Of a stretch of DNA of 64,000 bases, positions 46,600-55,463 are shown piece by piece. Source of the stretch: Stieleria varia (GTDB lineage: Bacteria > Planctomycetota > Planctomycetia > Pirellulales > Pirellulaceae); the NCBI RefSeq assembly GCF_038443385.1, contig NZ_CP151726.1:8432001-8496000 (forward strand), given 5' to 3'. Below the pieces are notes generated by a model. It saw only the letters and a list, made by a program, of their open reading frames with translations. It had not been told where the DNA came from and searched no databases. Both the position numbers and the translations under genes were made by a program. Numbering within the stretch: the stretch's first letter is position 1; every line of letters begins with the position of its first letter.

Positions 46600-48656
46600 T
46601 AACGCCGGAACCAACCTTTTCGTTTGACGTAGCATTCTCTCGTCGCGTCATAATAGATTGGATGGTGATGCTTTTCCAACAACGGCAAGAATTTATGGAT
46701 GCCGCTGAAATCGATCAGTTTTCGTTCGGCACTGGTGATCGGGACCAACCAGAACGGCTGAATGGAGTTGGCACCGGAGCGTAACCCCGGCATCGGCTTG
46801 GAATCGTTGTCGATCACCGGCAGCATATAAACGCAGTTATCCAGCGCACTGCCTTCCACTCCCGATCCCGGTATGTCCGCAAGCGATGTCGTGGATCCGA
46901 ACGTCAAACCGTTCTTGCGTATGTAGGGTAACATCGCGGCGCTGCGCAGCAATGCGATGCTGTTGTGATCCACATGGGTCACGTACAGCAGCAACTCGCC
47001 CAGCACCGATCGCTGACCGTGAGGCATGGCCACGGGATAATCGCTCATGCCATTGGTCGCCAAAGTCGTGAAGTCGCGTTCTTCGTGCGGGGGAAAAACA
47101 AGCACATCGATCTTCATTCGGTCGTCCTGCAGTGGCGGTTCGACCATCGAACAAGGACCGAAGCGAGACTCAAACTCTCGCATGCGATGCTTCCAAAGTA
47201 GACGGCTCGTGTCCTCCGACGGTTGACCGACACCGCGTTGATCTACCGCCCGAGAGTCGGCGTTGAATTGCTGTGTTGCTCGCGTGTCAGCAGAGTGATG
47301 ACTGACTGCGAATGACGCCGACGAATCGGACCCGATGGGTTGACGATTCGACCGTCCACTTCGCTCATCCGTTCGAACAACCACGGTTGGCGGCAGCGCC
47401 GATCGGACATCGACGACCGGAACGTCGTACTGATTTGCACCGATCGACGGTTGTCCCAAAATGGATTGATCCAGCGGTGTCTTGATTTGAGCTGACAAGT
47501 AGGATGAACTGTGGGTCGAGCCCGAGACGCTGCCGGTTCCCCGGCGAACGAAATCGGATTCTCGATCCAGCAACTCACGTTCGCGTCGCGCTAATTCTTC
47601 TTCACGATTGGCCATCGACAGCAACAACGCTTGCTTCTCACTGAAAACGGACTCCTGTCGTTGTCTCAGCGTCGCGATCTGCTTCAGCAACACCTGCTCT
47701 CGCGCCATCATCTCGGCATCACGTTTGGCCAAGATCTCCTTCAATTCTTCTTCATCAATCCCCATCAACGCCATGTCGTCTAACTGATCTTCACGACGTT
47801 TGACCTCTTCCTCACGAGCGACGAGGTGATCACTACGCAACTGCGTTTCGTTCTCCAACGTCTCCAATTGTGATTCACGCTCCGCAAGGGCACGTTGCGA
47901 GTTCTCCAACTCAGTCTGCTGACGCATCATCTCGCGTTCACGCTGATCCAGTCGCTGCTCCAACCCCTCCAACTCTCGCTGACGTGTGGCAAGCTGCGAT
48001 GACCTAGCCTGCATCTCCTGTTCGCCCACACGTACGGCTTCGGCACGGCCCGCGAGATCCTTTTTCCGCTCGTCCATCCCATCGGTGGATGCCTTGAAAG
48101 CTTTCAGCTTTTCCTCCAAAGCCGCTTTCTCATGCTGCAAACTCACCTTCAACTCATTGAGCTCACAACTGCGTTGCTGCAAAGCATTCTCTTGCTGTTG
48201 AAGCTCGGACGCGCGTTGCTCCAGTGTTGCGGCTCTGCCCTCCAATGCTGCTTGCTCAGCGGTCAGCCGATTGCGTAGCTCCTCGACCTCCAACCGCCGC
48301 TGCTCGGCTTGTTGCAGTATCTTCTTCGAATCCGCTTCAGCCCGTTGCCGCGTCTGCTGGGCTTGCAACATCAACGCGTCCGCGTTGGCCTTGACTGCCC
48401 CACCGGTACGCGAGGATTGCGGCCCGTGACCATTGACGGGTGCATTGACGACTTTGGCTTGTTTGTGACCGACAGACGGATCATCGTCCGAGAAAACCAA
48501 ACCAGGTATCTCTGAGGCACTCCGCCAGTTGTCTTCGCCTGATCCGATGGCAACATTCGCATGGATCGCACCACGATCTGCGAACGCCTGCAACTGGTCC
48601 ATCGTAAACGGTCCGCGTTTTCCAGACTTCGTTCGAATGAACCACTCTTGAGGCAT
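46599..48656 (-). CDS. GYF-domain protein with long coiled coil
   Basis: 685 residues from the ATG at 48656 (MPQEWFIRTKSGKRGPFT). Residues 1-55 are a bacterial GYF_2 domain (EWFIRTKSGKRGPFTMDQL, AFADRGAI, NWRSASEIPGLVF), a fold that in eukaryotes binds proline-rich peptides. Residues 85-370 form one long coiled coil dense in Glu, Gln, Arg and Leu. A low-complexity Ser-rich linker follows, and a compact C-terminal domain of about 190 residues. No membrane segment. It may act as a cytoplasmic scaffold, but the function is unknown. The stop codon abuts a dispersed repeat. The longer frame to 48812 is less likely. Confidence 0.75.
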   Translation of the reverse strand: MPQEWFIRTKSGKRGPFTMDQLQAFADRGAIHANVAIGSGEDNWRSASEIPGLVFSDDDPSVGHKQAKVVNAPVNGHGPQSSRTGGAVKANADALMLQAQQTRQRAEADSKKILQQAEQRRLEVEELRNRLTAEQAALEGRAATLEQRASELQQQENALQQRSCELNELKVSLQHEKAALEEKLKAFKASTDGMDERKKDLAGRAEAVRVGEQEMQARSSQLATRQRELEGLEQRLDQREREMMRQQTELENSQRALAERESQLETLENETQLRSDHLVAREEEVKRREDQLDDMALMGIDEEELKEILAKRDAEMMAREQVLLKQIATLRQRQESVFSEKQALLLSMANREEELARRERELLDRESDFVRRGTGSVSGSTHSSSYLSAQIKTPLDQSILGQPSIGANQYDVPVVDVRSALPPTVVVRTDERSGRSNRQPIGSDSSASFAVSHHSADTRATQQFNADSRAVDQRGVGQPSEDTSRLLWKHRMREFESRFGPCSMVEPPLQDDRMKIDVLVFPPHEERDFTTLATNGMSDYPVAMPHGQRSVLGELLLYVTHVDHNSIALLRSAAMLPYIRKNGLTFGSTTSLADIPGSGVEGSALDNCVYMLPVIDNDSKPMPGLRSGANSIQPFWLVPITSAERKLIDFSGIHKFLPLLEKHHHPIYYDATRECYVKRKGWFRR

Positions 48657-48864
48657 CGCGAATGAACACGGTTCTGAACAAACCGCTCTTTGAGAGATCG
48701 AGGACTGAATGACGAGTCGATTGATGCCGCGTATTTGAGCATCCTGACCCGCACTTGACCACCATTTTATCGGGTGGATCGGCGATCGAATCGAAGACTG
48801 CCCCCTCGGCAATGCGGATCAGCGGGCACCCACACAAGCATCATCGTTTACGCAAGCCCCCCAA

Positions 48865-48916
48865 AGCAACATCGCTGAGCAACATCGCTGAGCAACATCG
48901 CTGAGCAACATCGCTG
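48865..48916. repeat. Four perfect 13-bp tandem repeats
   Basis: GCAACATCGCTGA occurs four times in a row, just after the stop of the ABC ATPase gene. A slippage-type array; no known site. Confidence 0.95.
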
Positions 48917-48921
48917 AGCGT

Positions 48922-49860
48922 CTACATTCGAGTGCTGGTTCCCTTGGTCAACGCCATGAATGCCGACTCCAGATCCAGCTCTTCTTCGTTGAACCGTTTC
49001 AGATCGACTCCATTCTCGATCAACAGCTTGGGCAAATCACTGTAGTCGTCGACCTCTTGTTTCAACACCACTCGAATCGCATCGTCACCGGGCTCGCAGC
49101 CTTGGACTTTTTCGTGACCGCTGAGCAACTGTGAGATGCGTTCAAGCTGTTCACGTTTGCCCGGCTGAATGACGAGCACGGTGTGTTGACGAACCATCCG
49201 GATCACTTCGGTGACCTTTGCATTCTGTTTGAGTTCGCCGCGATCAATGATGCCGACTTTGTTACACACGTCGGCCAACTCGGGCAAAATGTGACTGCTG
49301 ACGATCACCGTTTTTCCCATTTCGCCGAGCCGTCGCAGCAGGTTCCGCATTTCGATCCGCGCCCTCGGATCGAGCCCCGAGAGAGGTTCGTCCAACAACA
49401 GGACCTGTGGATCATGCAGCAATGTGCGTGCGAGTCCCAACCGCTGCGTTTGACCTCGCGACAGCGTGTTGGCGAAGGCATCCCTCTTGAAATCCAAGTC
49501 GACGATCTCCAGCATCTCGTCGACACGTTTGCGTCGATCCACTCCATTGATTCGATAGGCGGCGGCAAAGAACTCCAGGTACTCCACGACGGTCATGTCG
49601 TCGTAGACGCCAAAGAAGTCGGGCATGTAGCCCACCAACCGGCGAATCTCTTTGGGCGCCGTATGTACGCTGTAGTCGCACACGTAGGCTTCGCCCCAAC
49701 TGGGCTCCAACAACGTGGCGATGATTCGCATCGTGGTTGTCTTGCCCGCGCCGTTGGGTCCGATGAAGCCGAACAAGTCGCCTGCTTGCAAGTCCAGATC
49801 GATGCTGCGGATGGCAAACGCATCTCCGTACTTTTTCGTCAAATCAACAGTCTTAATCAC
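48922..49860 (-). CDS. ABC transporter ATP-binding protein
   Basis: A 312-residue ATPase with all motifs: Walker A GPNGAGKTTT (34-43), Q-loop region, signature LSRGQTQRLGLAR, Walker B VLLLDEPLSGLD and the switch His in SSHILPEL. It resembles the CcmA/NatA/GldA group that pairs with separate permease genes. No permease is in the window; the neighbour upstream is a large exported membrane protein (66-nt gap). The C-terminal 80 residues (QPGKREQLERISQLL and so on) form a typical regulatory extension. Confidence 0.9.
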   Translation of the reverse strand: MIKTVDLTKKYGDAFAIRSIDLDLQAGDLFGFIGPNGAGKTTTMRIIATLLEPSWGEAYVCDYSVHTAPKEIRRLVGYMPDFFGVYDDMTVVEYLEFFAAAYRINGVDRRKRVDEMLEIVDLDFKRDAFANTLSRGQTQRLGLARTLLHDPQVLLLDEPLSGLDPRARIEMRNLLRRLGEMGKTVIVSSHILPELADVCNKVGIIDRGELKQNAKVTEVIRMVRQHTVLVIQPGKREQLERISQLLSGHEKVQGCEPGDDAIRVVLKQEVDDYSDLPKLLIENGVDLKRFNEEELDLESAFMALTKGTSTRM

Positions 49861-49926
49861 TTGGACAGTGTGCTTTACAAAGGGGGGCTGAGAGAATGGA
49901 TGAGGATGTGATCAAGCCGATGCAAC

Positions 49927-52233
49927 TCAATCCAAACGTGTGACGCGAACGGGGACCACCAAACGAATGATCGACAGCGTTTCGCCGGTTAACGCAACGG
50001 CCGGCCCCACGTCATCGGTGCCTCCGGTCTGCACTCGTTCGGCCGAGGTTTCGATCAAAGGTTCTTCCGTGCGACCGACCAACAAACACTGGTCTTCGAC
50101 CAACGCATGACTGAGGTCCAACATCGATAGTGGATCGTCCGTCAGACCGGTATAAACTTGGCCGCCGGCGACTTGATAGAACATCAGTATCTCGGCGATG
50201 CGCTGCGGTGAACGGAAGTCCCCAGGTGCCCAGATCTCCGTTTCGGTTTGGTTCTGTTCGAACGATTGTTGTCGCGTCAACTGACGTCGAAAACTCTTCT
50301 GGCGAACGGAATCGATCGACGCAATTCGGCTGCCCGCCTGCAATCGCTTGGGCAACAAGTAAACCGAGTTTTGATACACGAGCATCCCATCGAGCAAATC
50401 GAACGGAAATGGATTGATCAGTTCGCCTCGCAACTGATCGCTACCCGGTCGACGCAGCATTTCCAGACTCTCCGGAAACTCGCAACGAATGCTCATCCGC
50501 GTCGCAATCGACTTGCTCCCTCGCGGCGGCAGCGACAATCCGTCCACCTTGGTCGCTGAATCCGCTGCGGCAAACGCGGGCGTAACCGAGTACGGCGGCA
50601 TCAGAGTGTTTTCGCCGGCCAACTGGATCCCGCCGAACTCGCGTCCTGGATGTCCGAACGGTGCCGTCTGCGCCCACTGAATACCACGAGTGATTTTCTT
50701 CAGACTTTCGGACGGACCACTCAGCACTCTCAGGCGAGTCGCGTCGTGCGAATACAAATAACTCCAAGTGAACGCCCGGCCACCTTGATCGACCACGTTG
50801 AGATCAATGATCTGCACCTGATTGAGCGACACCTGTTGCTGAGTCGAATCTCTACTTGTCGTAGACTGCCCATCGCTGGAATCGACTGAATCCGCATTCG
50901 TATGACGCGGCGCCGCTTGGGTGATCAAAACCACCGACAGCCCGATCGCCATCAGTGGAAACGTCAACCAGCCCAGCAACGGCTTGCCCAGCACGCGATT
51001 GACCAAGAAGTAATCGATCGGGCCGATCGCTGCAATCAAGGCCAGCAGGACGATTGCCAAGAAAGAAAATCCAAAGGATCGCTTCACGTCAAACTGATCG
51101 AGAGCACCTCGCATTTGACCGGCCAAGTCATCGTAGGATGTGACTCGATTGCCTGCTCTGACCGATTCGTTCTTCAAACGAAAATCGTTGCCGACCAACT
51201 TGTAGATCAAGTCCATCCGGCTGGGCCACTGCGTAAACGGAGCGTCGTCCAAATCGGCTGCCATCACAATCGCACGCCCCAACCCCACGGCATACTCCGC
51301 CGCGATCGTCACCGGTATCCGACGAGTGGTTCGACCGCTCAGCAGGACACGCCCACGACCACGGGGCAACGTGGCTGCATCAAACACTTCCAAGCGAGAT
51401 TGACTGGTCGTCCAAGTCTCAACGGCGGAGGGATCCACTCGGACGACCTTGTCCGACTCCAACGGCAACAGATCGAGCAGCCATGGCGCAGTGGACTGAA
51501 ACTGCGGCAACGATCCGCCCAGATTCAACAGCACGTTGCCACCCAAGCGGATCCACTCGGCCAATGCGTCTTGCTGAGTCGGACTCATATCACCCAGCAA
51601 CGGCAATCCCGTTCGGTTGATCACGATCCAATCCACTCCGTCATAGCCGATCGATTGATCGGGCAACGACCGCGCCGAAGAGGGAATCGTCACCGTCACG
51701 GTGGGGTCTCGATCAAGCAACTCATTGGCGCCGATGGTTTCGATCCCCAGCGGATCCCCCAAAGCGAGCACCCAAGGCATTTCGGTCGGAATCATCGACG
51801 GCTCTTTACTGGGCCGTCCGAACTGAGGAAAACGTGTTTCGACTCGAACCGCGCCGCGCAAAACCGTCAATGGAGCTGCTTCACTGCCCGGCACGACATA
51901 AACAAATCGTCCCCCGGCATCGTCTGCGTCATCGCGTTTGATTTCAGGCGACCAATAGGTCACTCGGATGCCGTCACCATCGAGGGTTTGAACCTGCAGT
52001 GGTTGGTCGGATGAGTCCTCTCCCGCTGCAAGCCCGGCGGGCTCAGCAAGCTCCCCAGAGACATGGACTGCCGTCCAACGACCGACACGATAGTGCCCGT
52101 CGATCCCCACGGTCACATTGCTGGGAGGGGGCGATGCGTTCTCAGGAACGCCGTCTTGCGCCGCCCATGCGGGTGCAACAGACATCAACACCATCAAAAA
52201 AGCGATCTGAAATGAAAGGCGACCCACGATCAC
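49927..52233 (-). CDS. Large exported membrane protein of unknown function
   Basis: 768 residues from a GTG at 52233 that overlaps the stop of the upstream gene (GTGA) and has a GGAG site 5 nt ahead; an ATG at 52254 would overlap more. Signal peptide (FQIAFLMVLMSVAPAWA), a beta-rich ectodomain of about 380 residues with a glutamine-amidotransferase-like stretch (ALAEWIRLGGNVLLNLGGS), two membrane helices (FGFSFLAIVLLALIAAIG and GWLTFPLMAIGLSVVLI) and a further beta-rich C-terminal part. This layout recalls DUF4350/GldG-like partners of ABC transporters, matching the ATPase gene downstream. Confidence 0.7.
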   Translation of the reverse strand: MIVGRLSFQIAFLMVLMSVAPAWAAQDGVPENASPPPSNVTVGIDGHYRVGRWTAVHVSGELAEPAGLAAGEDSSDQPLQVQTLDGDGIRVTYWSPEIKRDDADDAGGRFVYVVPGSEAAPLTVLRGAVRVETRFPQFGRPSKEPSMIPTEMPWVLALGDPLGIETIGANELLDRDPTVTVTIPSSARSLPDQSIGYDGVDWIVINRTGLPLLGDMSPTQQDALAEWIRLGGNVLLNLGGSLPQFQSTAPWLLDLLPLESDKVVRVDPSAVETWTTSQSRLEVFDAATLPRGRGRVLLSGRTTRRIPVTIAAEYAVGLGRAIVMAADLDDAPFTQWPSRMDLIYKLVGNDFRLKNESVRAGNRVTSYDDLAGQMRGALDQFDVKRSFGFSFLAIVLLALIAAIGPIDYFLVNRVLGKPLLGWLTFPLMAIGLSVVLITQAAPRHTNADSVDSSDGQSTTSRDSTQQQVSLNQVQIIDLNVVDQGGRAFTWSYLYSHDATRLRVLSGPSESLKKITRGIQWAQTAPFGHPGREFGGIQLAGENTLMPPYSVTPAFAAADSATKVDGLSLPPRGSKSIATRMSIRCEFPESLEMLRRPGSDQLRGELINPFPFDLLDGMLVYQNSVYLLPKRLQAGSRIASIDSVRQKSFRRQLTRQQSFEQNQTETEIWAPGDFRSPQRIAEILMFYQVAGGQVYTGLTDDPLSMLDLSHALVEDQCLLVGRTEEPLIETSAERVQTGGTDDVGPAVALTGETLSIIRLVVPVRVTRLD

Positions 52234-52547
52234 GGTTTCTCCGAATCGGGGCATTCACAAACCAAACGCTTGCAACCGGGACACCCGTGTCCGTACTTTG
52301 CGACCAAGGCGGCATTCAGATCGACTCCAGCGACGTTGGCGATCGTCGCGAGCCAGGCAATCACGTCGGCGAACTCCTCCGCCAAATTTTCTTTGTCGTT
52401 GCCCCTCAGCGCCGATGCCAACTCGCCAACCTCCTCCATCAGCCACATGAAGGTGCCATCGACCCCCCGTGCAACGTCCTTCTCGTAGTACATTTGGCGG
52501 ATATGCTGCTGCAAATCTGCCACGGAAAGCTCGCTGTTAGATGACAT
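52230..52547 (-). CDS. MazG-like nucleotide pyrophosphohydrolase
   Basis: A 105-residue all-alpha protein of the MazG/dCTPase superfamily. Visible E-x-x-E and E-x-x-D metal-binding helices: FMWLMEEVGELASAL and LAEEFADVIAWLATIA. It hydrolyses a (d)NTP to the monophosphate and diphosphate, probably as a house-cleaning enzyme; the substrate is unknown. A Cys-rich tail (GCPGCKRLVCECP) is unusual and may bind a metal. The start at 52547 (MSSNSEL) avoids a low-quality extension. Its stop overlaps the GTG of the large membrane protein. Confidence 0.85.
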   Translation of the reverse strand: MSSNSELSVADLQQHIRQMYYEKDVARGVDGTFMWLMEEVGELASALRGNDKENLAEEFADVIAWLATIANVAGVDLNAALVAKYGHGCPGCKRLVCECPDSEKP

Positions 52548-52842
52548 GGATGCGAAACGGGGGACAATTGAGTGGGTTGGAATGCTAAAAAATGCCGTAA
52601 TGGACACGAACCGGCGTCGATGATTGGCACGAGGGGCCTCGTTTCCGATCTGTGCGGCACGGATTGTAGCCACCAGACACGTTGGCGAGACCAGCGGGTG
52701 TCTCGACCTGCTAAAAAACGAACCGAAACACCTGAAATCGACTAACCTGCACGATCGCCTTGCGTTGCACTACAGTGTAAACACCTGTTTGGTTCCGCCA
52801 TTCTTTTCCAGACCCTCGCGAGCCGCTTCTTTGTCCGAGCCG

Positions 52843-54105
52843 ATGCACAGTGACCGAACCTCCCATTCCGAGGCGAAATTGCCGGTCGACGTGAACGCTC
52901 ACACCGGGATCACTTCTGGGTCGACCGAGAAATCGGCTCAGGAACTTGCTGGACCTAACAAGCCCGACAAATCTGTCCCCAGCAAACCGGCACCGGACAA
53001 ACAATTTCATCCCTACCCGTTCTGGGCTCCGCGGTTTTGGCATGGGATGAGACCGCTGACATGGATCGGCCTGCTGCGTGAAGGTGGATTTCGAGTTCAT
53101 CCCAGTCGCTGGAATCATCTCTGGGGTGTCAGCACCACCGTCGGCTTCAACACCCTGCTGACCCTGATTCAGAACGTCTGGATGCGCCGACGCTTGGCCA
53201 ATGCGGAGTTACACGGACCGCCGGTGTTCATCGTGGGACACTGGCGCAGCGGAACAACGTTGCTGCACGAGTTGATGGTTCGCGATGAACGCTACAGCAG
53301 CCCCTCCACCTTCCAGTGCTTTGCCCCACATCACTTTCTGGTCAGTGAGTGGGCGTTTCAACGATTCGGCAGCTGGTTGCTACCGGGCAAACGTCCGATG
53401 GACAACATGAATGCGGGCTGGAACCGGCCACAAGAAGACGAGTTTGCACTCATGAACCTTGGCCTCCCCTCACCCTACCGACGCATTGCGTTTCCCAACA
53501 ACGGGCCGGTCGATCTGAATTATCTGGACTTCGAGAACGTTTCAGAAGAAGACATCGAGACGTGGTTGGCCGCACTGCGACGTTTCATGCTGGCGGTCAG
53601 CACGGTCACAGGCCGACCGCTGGTGATCAAGAGCCCAACGCACACAGGTCGCATCGGAGTCCTGGCCAAAGCGTTTCCCGACGCTCGATTCATTCACATG
53701 ACCCGCGACCCGCGCGCTCTGTATCCCTCGACGTGCCGGCTGTGGCGAAGCCTCAATGAGATCCAAGGCTTGCAAAAGCCTGACCACTCAGGCGAATCAG
53801 AGTATGTCGTCGAATGCTTGGCTCGAATGTATCGGGCGTTTGAAAGAGACCGCAAAGAAATCGAGCCCCATCGACTGATCGATGTACGCTATGAAGATCT
53901 GACGGCGAATCCCGTTCAGACGATGCAAACCATTTATGAAACGCTACACCTGAGCGATTTTGACTTCGTTCGCAATGAGATAGAAACCTGGGCACAAAAC
54001 GAACACCAGGACTATCGCACCAATGAACACCATTTGTCACCCCTTGACGAAGCCATGCTGAAAGAAGCCTGGAAAGAATATTTCGAAAACTATGGCTATC
54101 TATAG
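52843..54105 (+). CDS. Sulfotransferase (Sulfotransfer_3 type)
   Basis: About 420 residues from the ATG at 52843. The 5'-phosphosulfate loop is FIVGHWRSGTTLLHEL (about residue 130) and the 3'-phosphate motif is RFIHMTRDPRALYPS (about 280), with VIKSPTHTGRI between them carrying the conserved Ser. It transfers sulfate from PAPS to an unknown acceptor. The N-terminal 70 residues are low-complexity. The DUF1080 lipoprotein gene follows after 12 nt, so both are probably cotranscribed. Upstream frame to 52624 is less likely. Confidence 0.85.
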   Translation: MHSDRTSHSEAKLPVDVNAHTGITSGSTEKSAQELAGPNKPDKSVPSKPAPDKQFHPYPFWAPRFWHGMRPLTWIGLLREGGFRVHPSRWNHLWGVSTTVGFNTLLTLIQNVWMRRRLANAELHGPPVFIVGHWRSGTTLLHELMVRDERYSSPSTFQCFAPHHFLVSEWAFQRFGSWLLPGKRPMDNMNAGWNRPQEDEFALMNLGLPSPYRRIAFPNNGPVDLNYLDFENVSEEDIETWLAALRRFMLAVSTVTGRPLVIKSPTHTGRIGVLAKAFPDARFIHMTRDPRALYPSTCRLWRSLNEIQGLQKPDHSGESEYVVECLARMYRAFERDRKEIEPHRLIDVRYEDLTANPVQTMQTIYETLHLSDFDFVRNEIETWAQNEHQDYRTNEHHLSPLDEAMLKEAWKEYFENYGYL

Positions 54106-54117
54106 GACCTCCTCATC

Positions 54118-55443
54118 GTGAAACATACTTACTTTGCCGCCATCACCTTGGCACTGCTGATTCACTGCGGTTGCAAACAACAAACGGCAAACACGGATCC
54201 TGTTGCCACGGCAACTGCCGACACAACGCGAGGGGAAAACGAACCTTTTGTGTTCGAGCCACAGGCTTACGAGGCGAGCGCGGAACAACTGTTGGCCGCA
54301 CGATTGGAGCCCGCCGAAGCCGCAGAGGGATGGGTACGCTTGTTCGACGGACACACCTTGTTTGGCTGGGAAATGGCCGGCCAAGTCAACTGGCACGTCG
54401 AGGACCAATCGCTCGTGGCCGACAAAGGAGAACAGGGACTGATCTGCACGTCCACCACTTGGCAAGATTTTGAAGTCACGGCCGAATTCAACGCGACCGA
54501 AACGACCAACAGCGGAATCTTTGTCCGCACCCCTCTGGAGCCCATGGACCCCAAGATCGATTGCTACGAGATCAACATCGCTCCGGACTCCAACGCCTTT
54601 CCGACAGGCAGCCTGGTTGGTCGACAAAAGGTTGATGCGGAAAAGGCTGGAAAGCAGACTCCCGGTCAATGGCGACGCATGACCATTCGCGCTCAAGGCA
54701 ACGAAATCACCGTCATGCTGGGCACCGAAATCGTTTGTCAGTACACCGACACGGTCCCCGTTCCCGCCCGCCGAATAGGACTGCAACACAACTCCGGACG
54801 CATCGCCTTTCGCGACATCCGCATTCGACCACTGGGATTAAAATCAACCCTCGACCCTGAACTCTCCCAATGGACCAAGTACCCGGAGATGCCGGGCAGT
54901 TTTAGCGTCAACGAAGACGGTGAATTGCATGTCCAAGGCGGACGGACGCAATTGGAAACCAAAGAGCGCTACGGTGACTTTGTCCTGCTGGCGGATTACA
55001 AGATGCCCGATCCAAAGATCAACTCGGGGATCTTCTTTCGATGCATTCCCGGCGATGAAATGATGGGCTATGAATGCCAAGTCAGCAACGAAATCAAGGA
55101 TGGCAACCCGCTGACTCCGGTGGATCACGGCACCGGCGGAATCTTCAAACGACAGACCGCCCGCGTGGTCGCAGGCAATCCGGACGACTGGTCGACGGTG
55201 TTGCTGATGGCAAACGGCGACCACATCGCAGCCTGGGTCGGTGGCGTCCACGTCAGCGACTGGCAAGATACACGCGAACCTCACGAAAATCCACGCAAGG
55301 GCAAACGAACCGAGCCCGGCACGATCATGATCCAAGGTCACGACCCAACCACCGATGTGTTGTTCCGTCAAATCATGATCGCTCCGATCACTGTGCCGAC
55401 ACTCGACGCAACGGATGATTCGACCAACGACGAATCCAAGTAA
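54118..55443 (+). CDS. Lipoprotein with two DUF1080 (3-keto-disaccharide hydrolase) domains
   Basis: A 441-residue protein from a GTG start. The N-terminus is a lipoprotein signal (TYFAAITLALLIHCGC, lipid-anchored at Cys near residue 17). Two concanavalin-like DUF1080 domains follow: residues about 75-240 (GWVRLFDGHTLFGWEM, NSGIFVRTP, GLQHNSGRIAFRDIRI) and about 250-430 (NSGIFFRCIPGDEMMGYECQ, VLLMANGDHIAAWVGG). The family includes 3-keto-glycoside hydrolases; it is greatly expanded in planctomycetes. It is anchored in a membrane and probably acts on sugars outside the cytoplasm. It lies 12 nt after the sulfotransferase gene, suggesting a shared sulfated-glycan role (inference). Confidence 0.85.
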   Translation: MKHTYFAAITLALLIHCGCKQQTANTDPVATATADTTRGENEPFVFEPQAYEASAEQLLAARLEPAEAAEGWVRLFDGHTLFGWEMAGQVNWHVEDQSLVADKGEQGLICTSTTWQDFEVTAEFNATETTNSGIFVRTPLEPMDPKIDCYEINIAPDSNAFPTGSLVGRQKVDAEKAGKQTPGQWRRMTIRAQGNEITVMLGTEIVCQYTDTVPVPARRIGLQHNSGRIAFRDIRIRPLGLKSTLDPELSQWTKYPEMPGSFSVNEDGELHVQGGRTQLETKERYGDFVLLADYKMPDPKINSGIFFRCIPGDEMMGYECQVSNEIKDGNPLTPVDHGTGGIFKRQTARVVAGNPDDWSTVLLMANGDHIAAWVGGVHVSDWQDTREPHENPRKGKRTEPGTIMIQGHDPTTDVLFRQIMIAPITVPTLDATDDSTNDESK

Positions 55444-55463
55444 CTCCGAACGGAACGGATTTC

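Noticed and set aside
46264..46627. Short frames over the dispersed repeat at 46.5 kb
   Set aside because: They are translations of the repeat and holA's end; the same peptides appear at the other copy near 10.7 kb.
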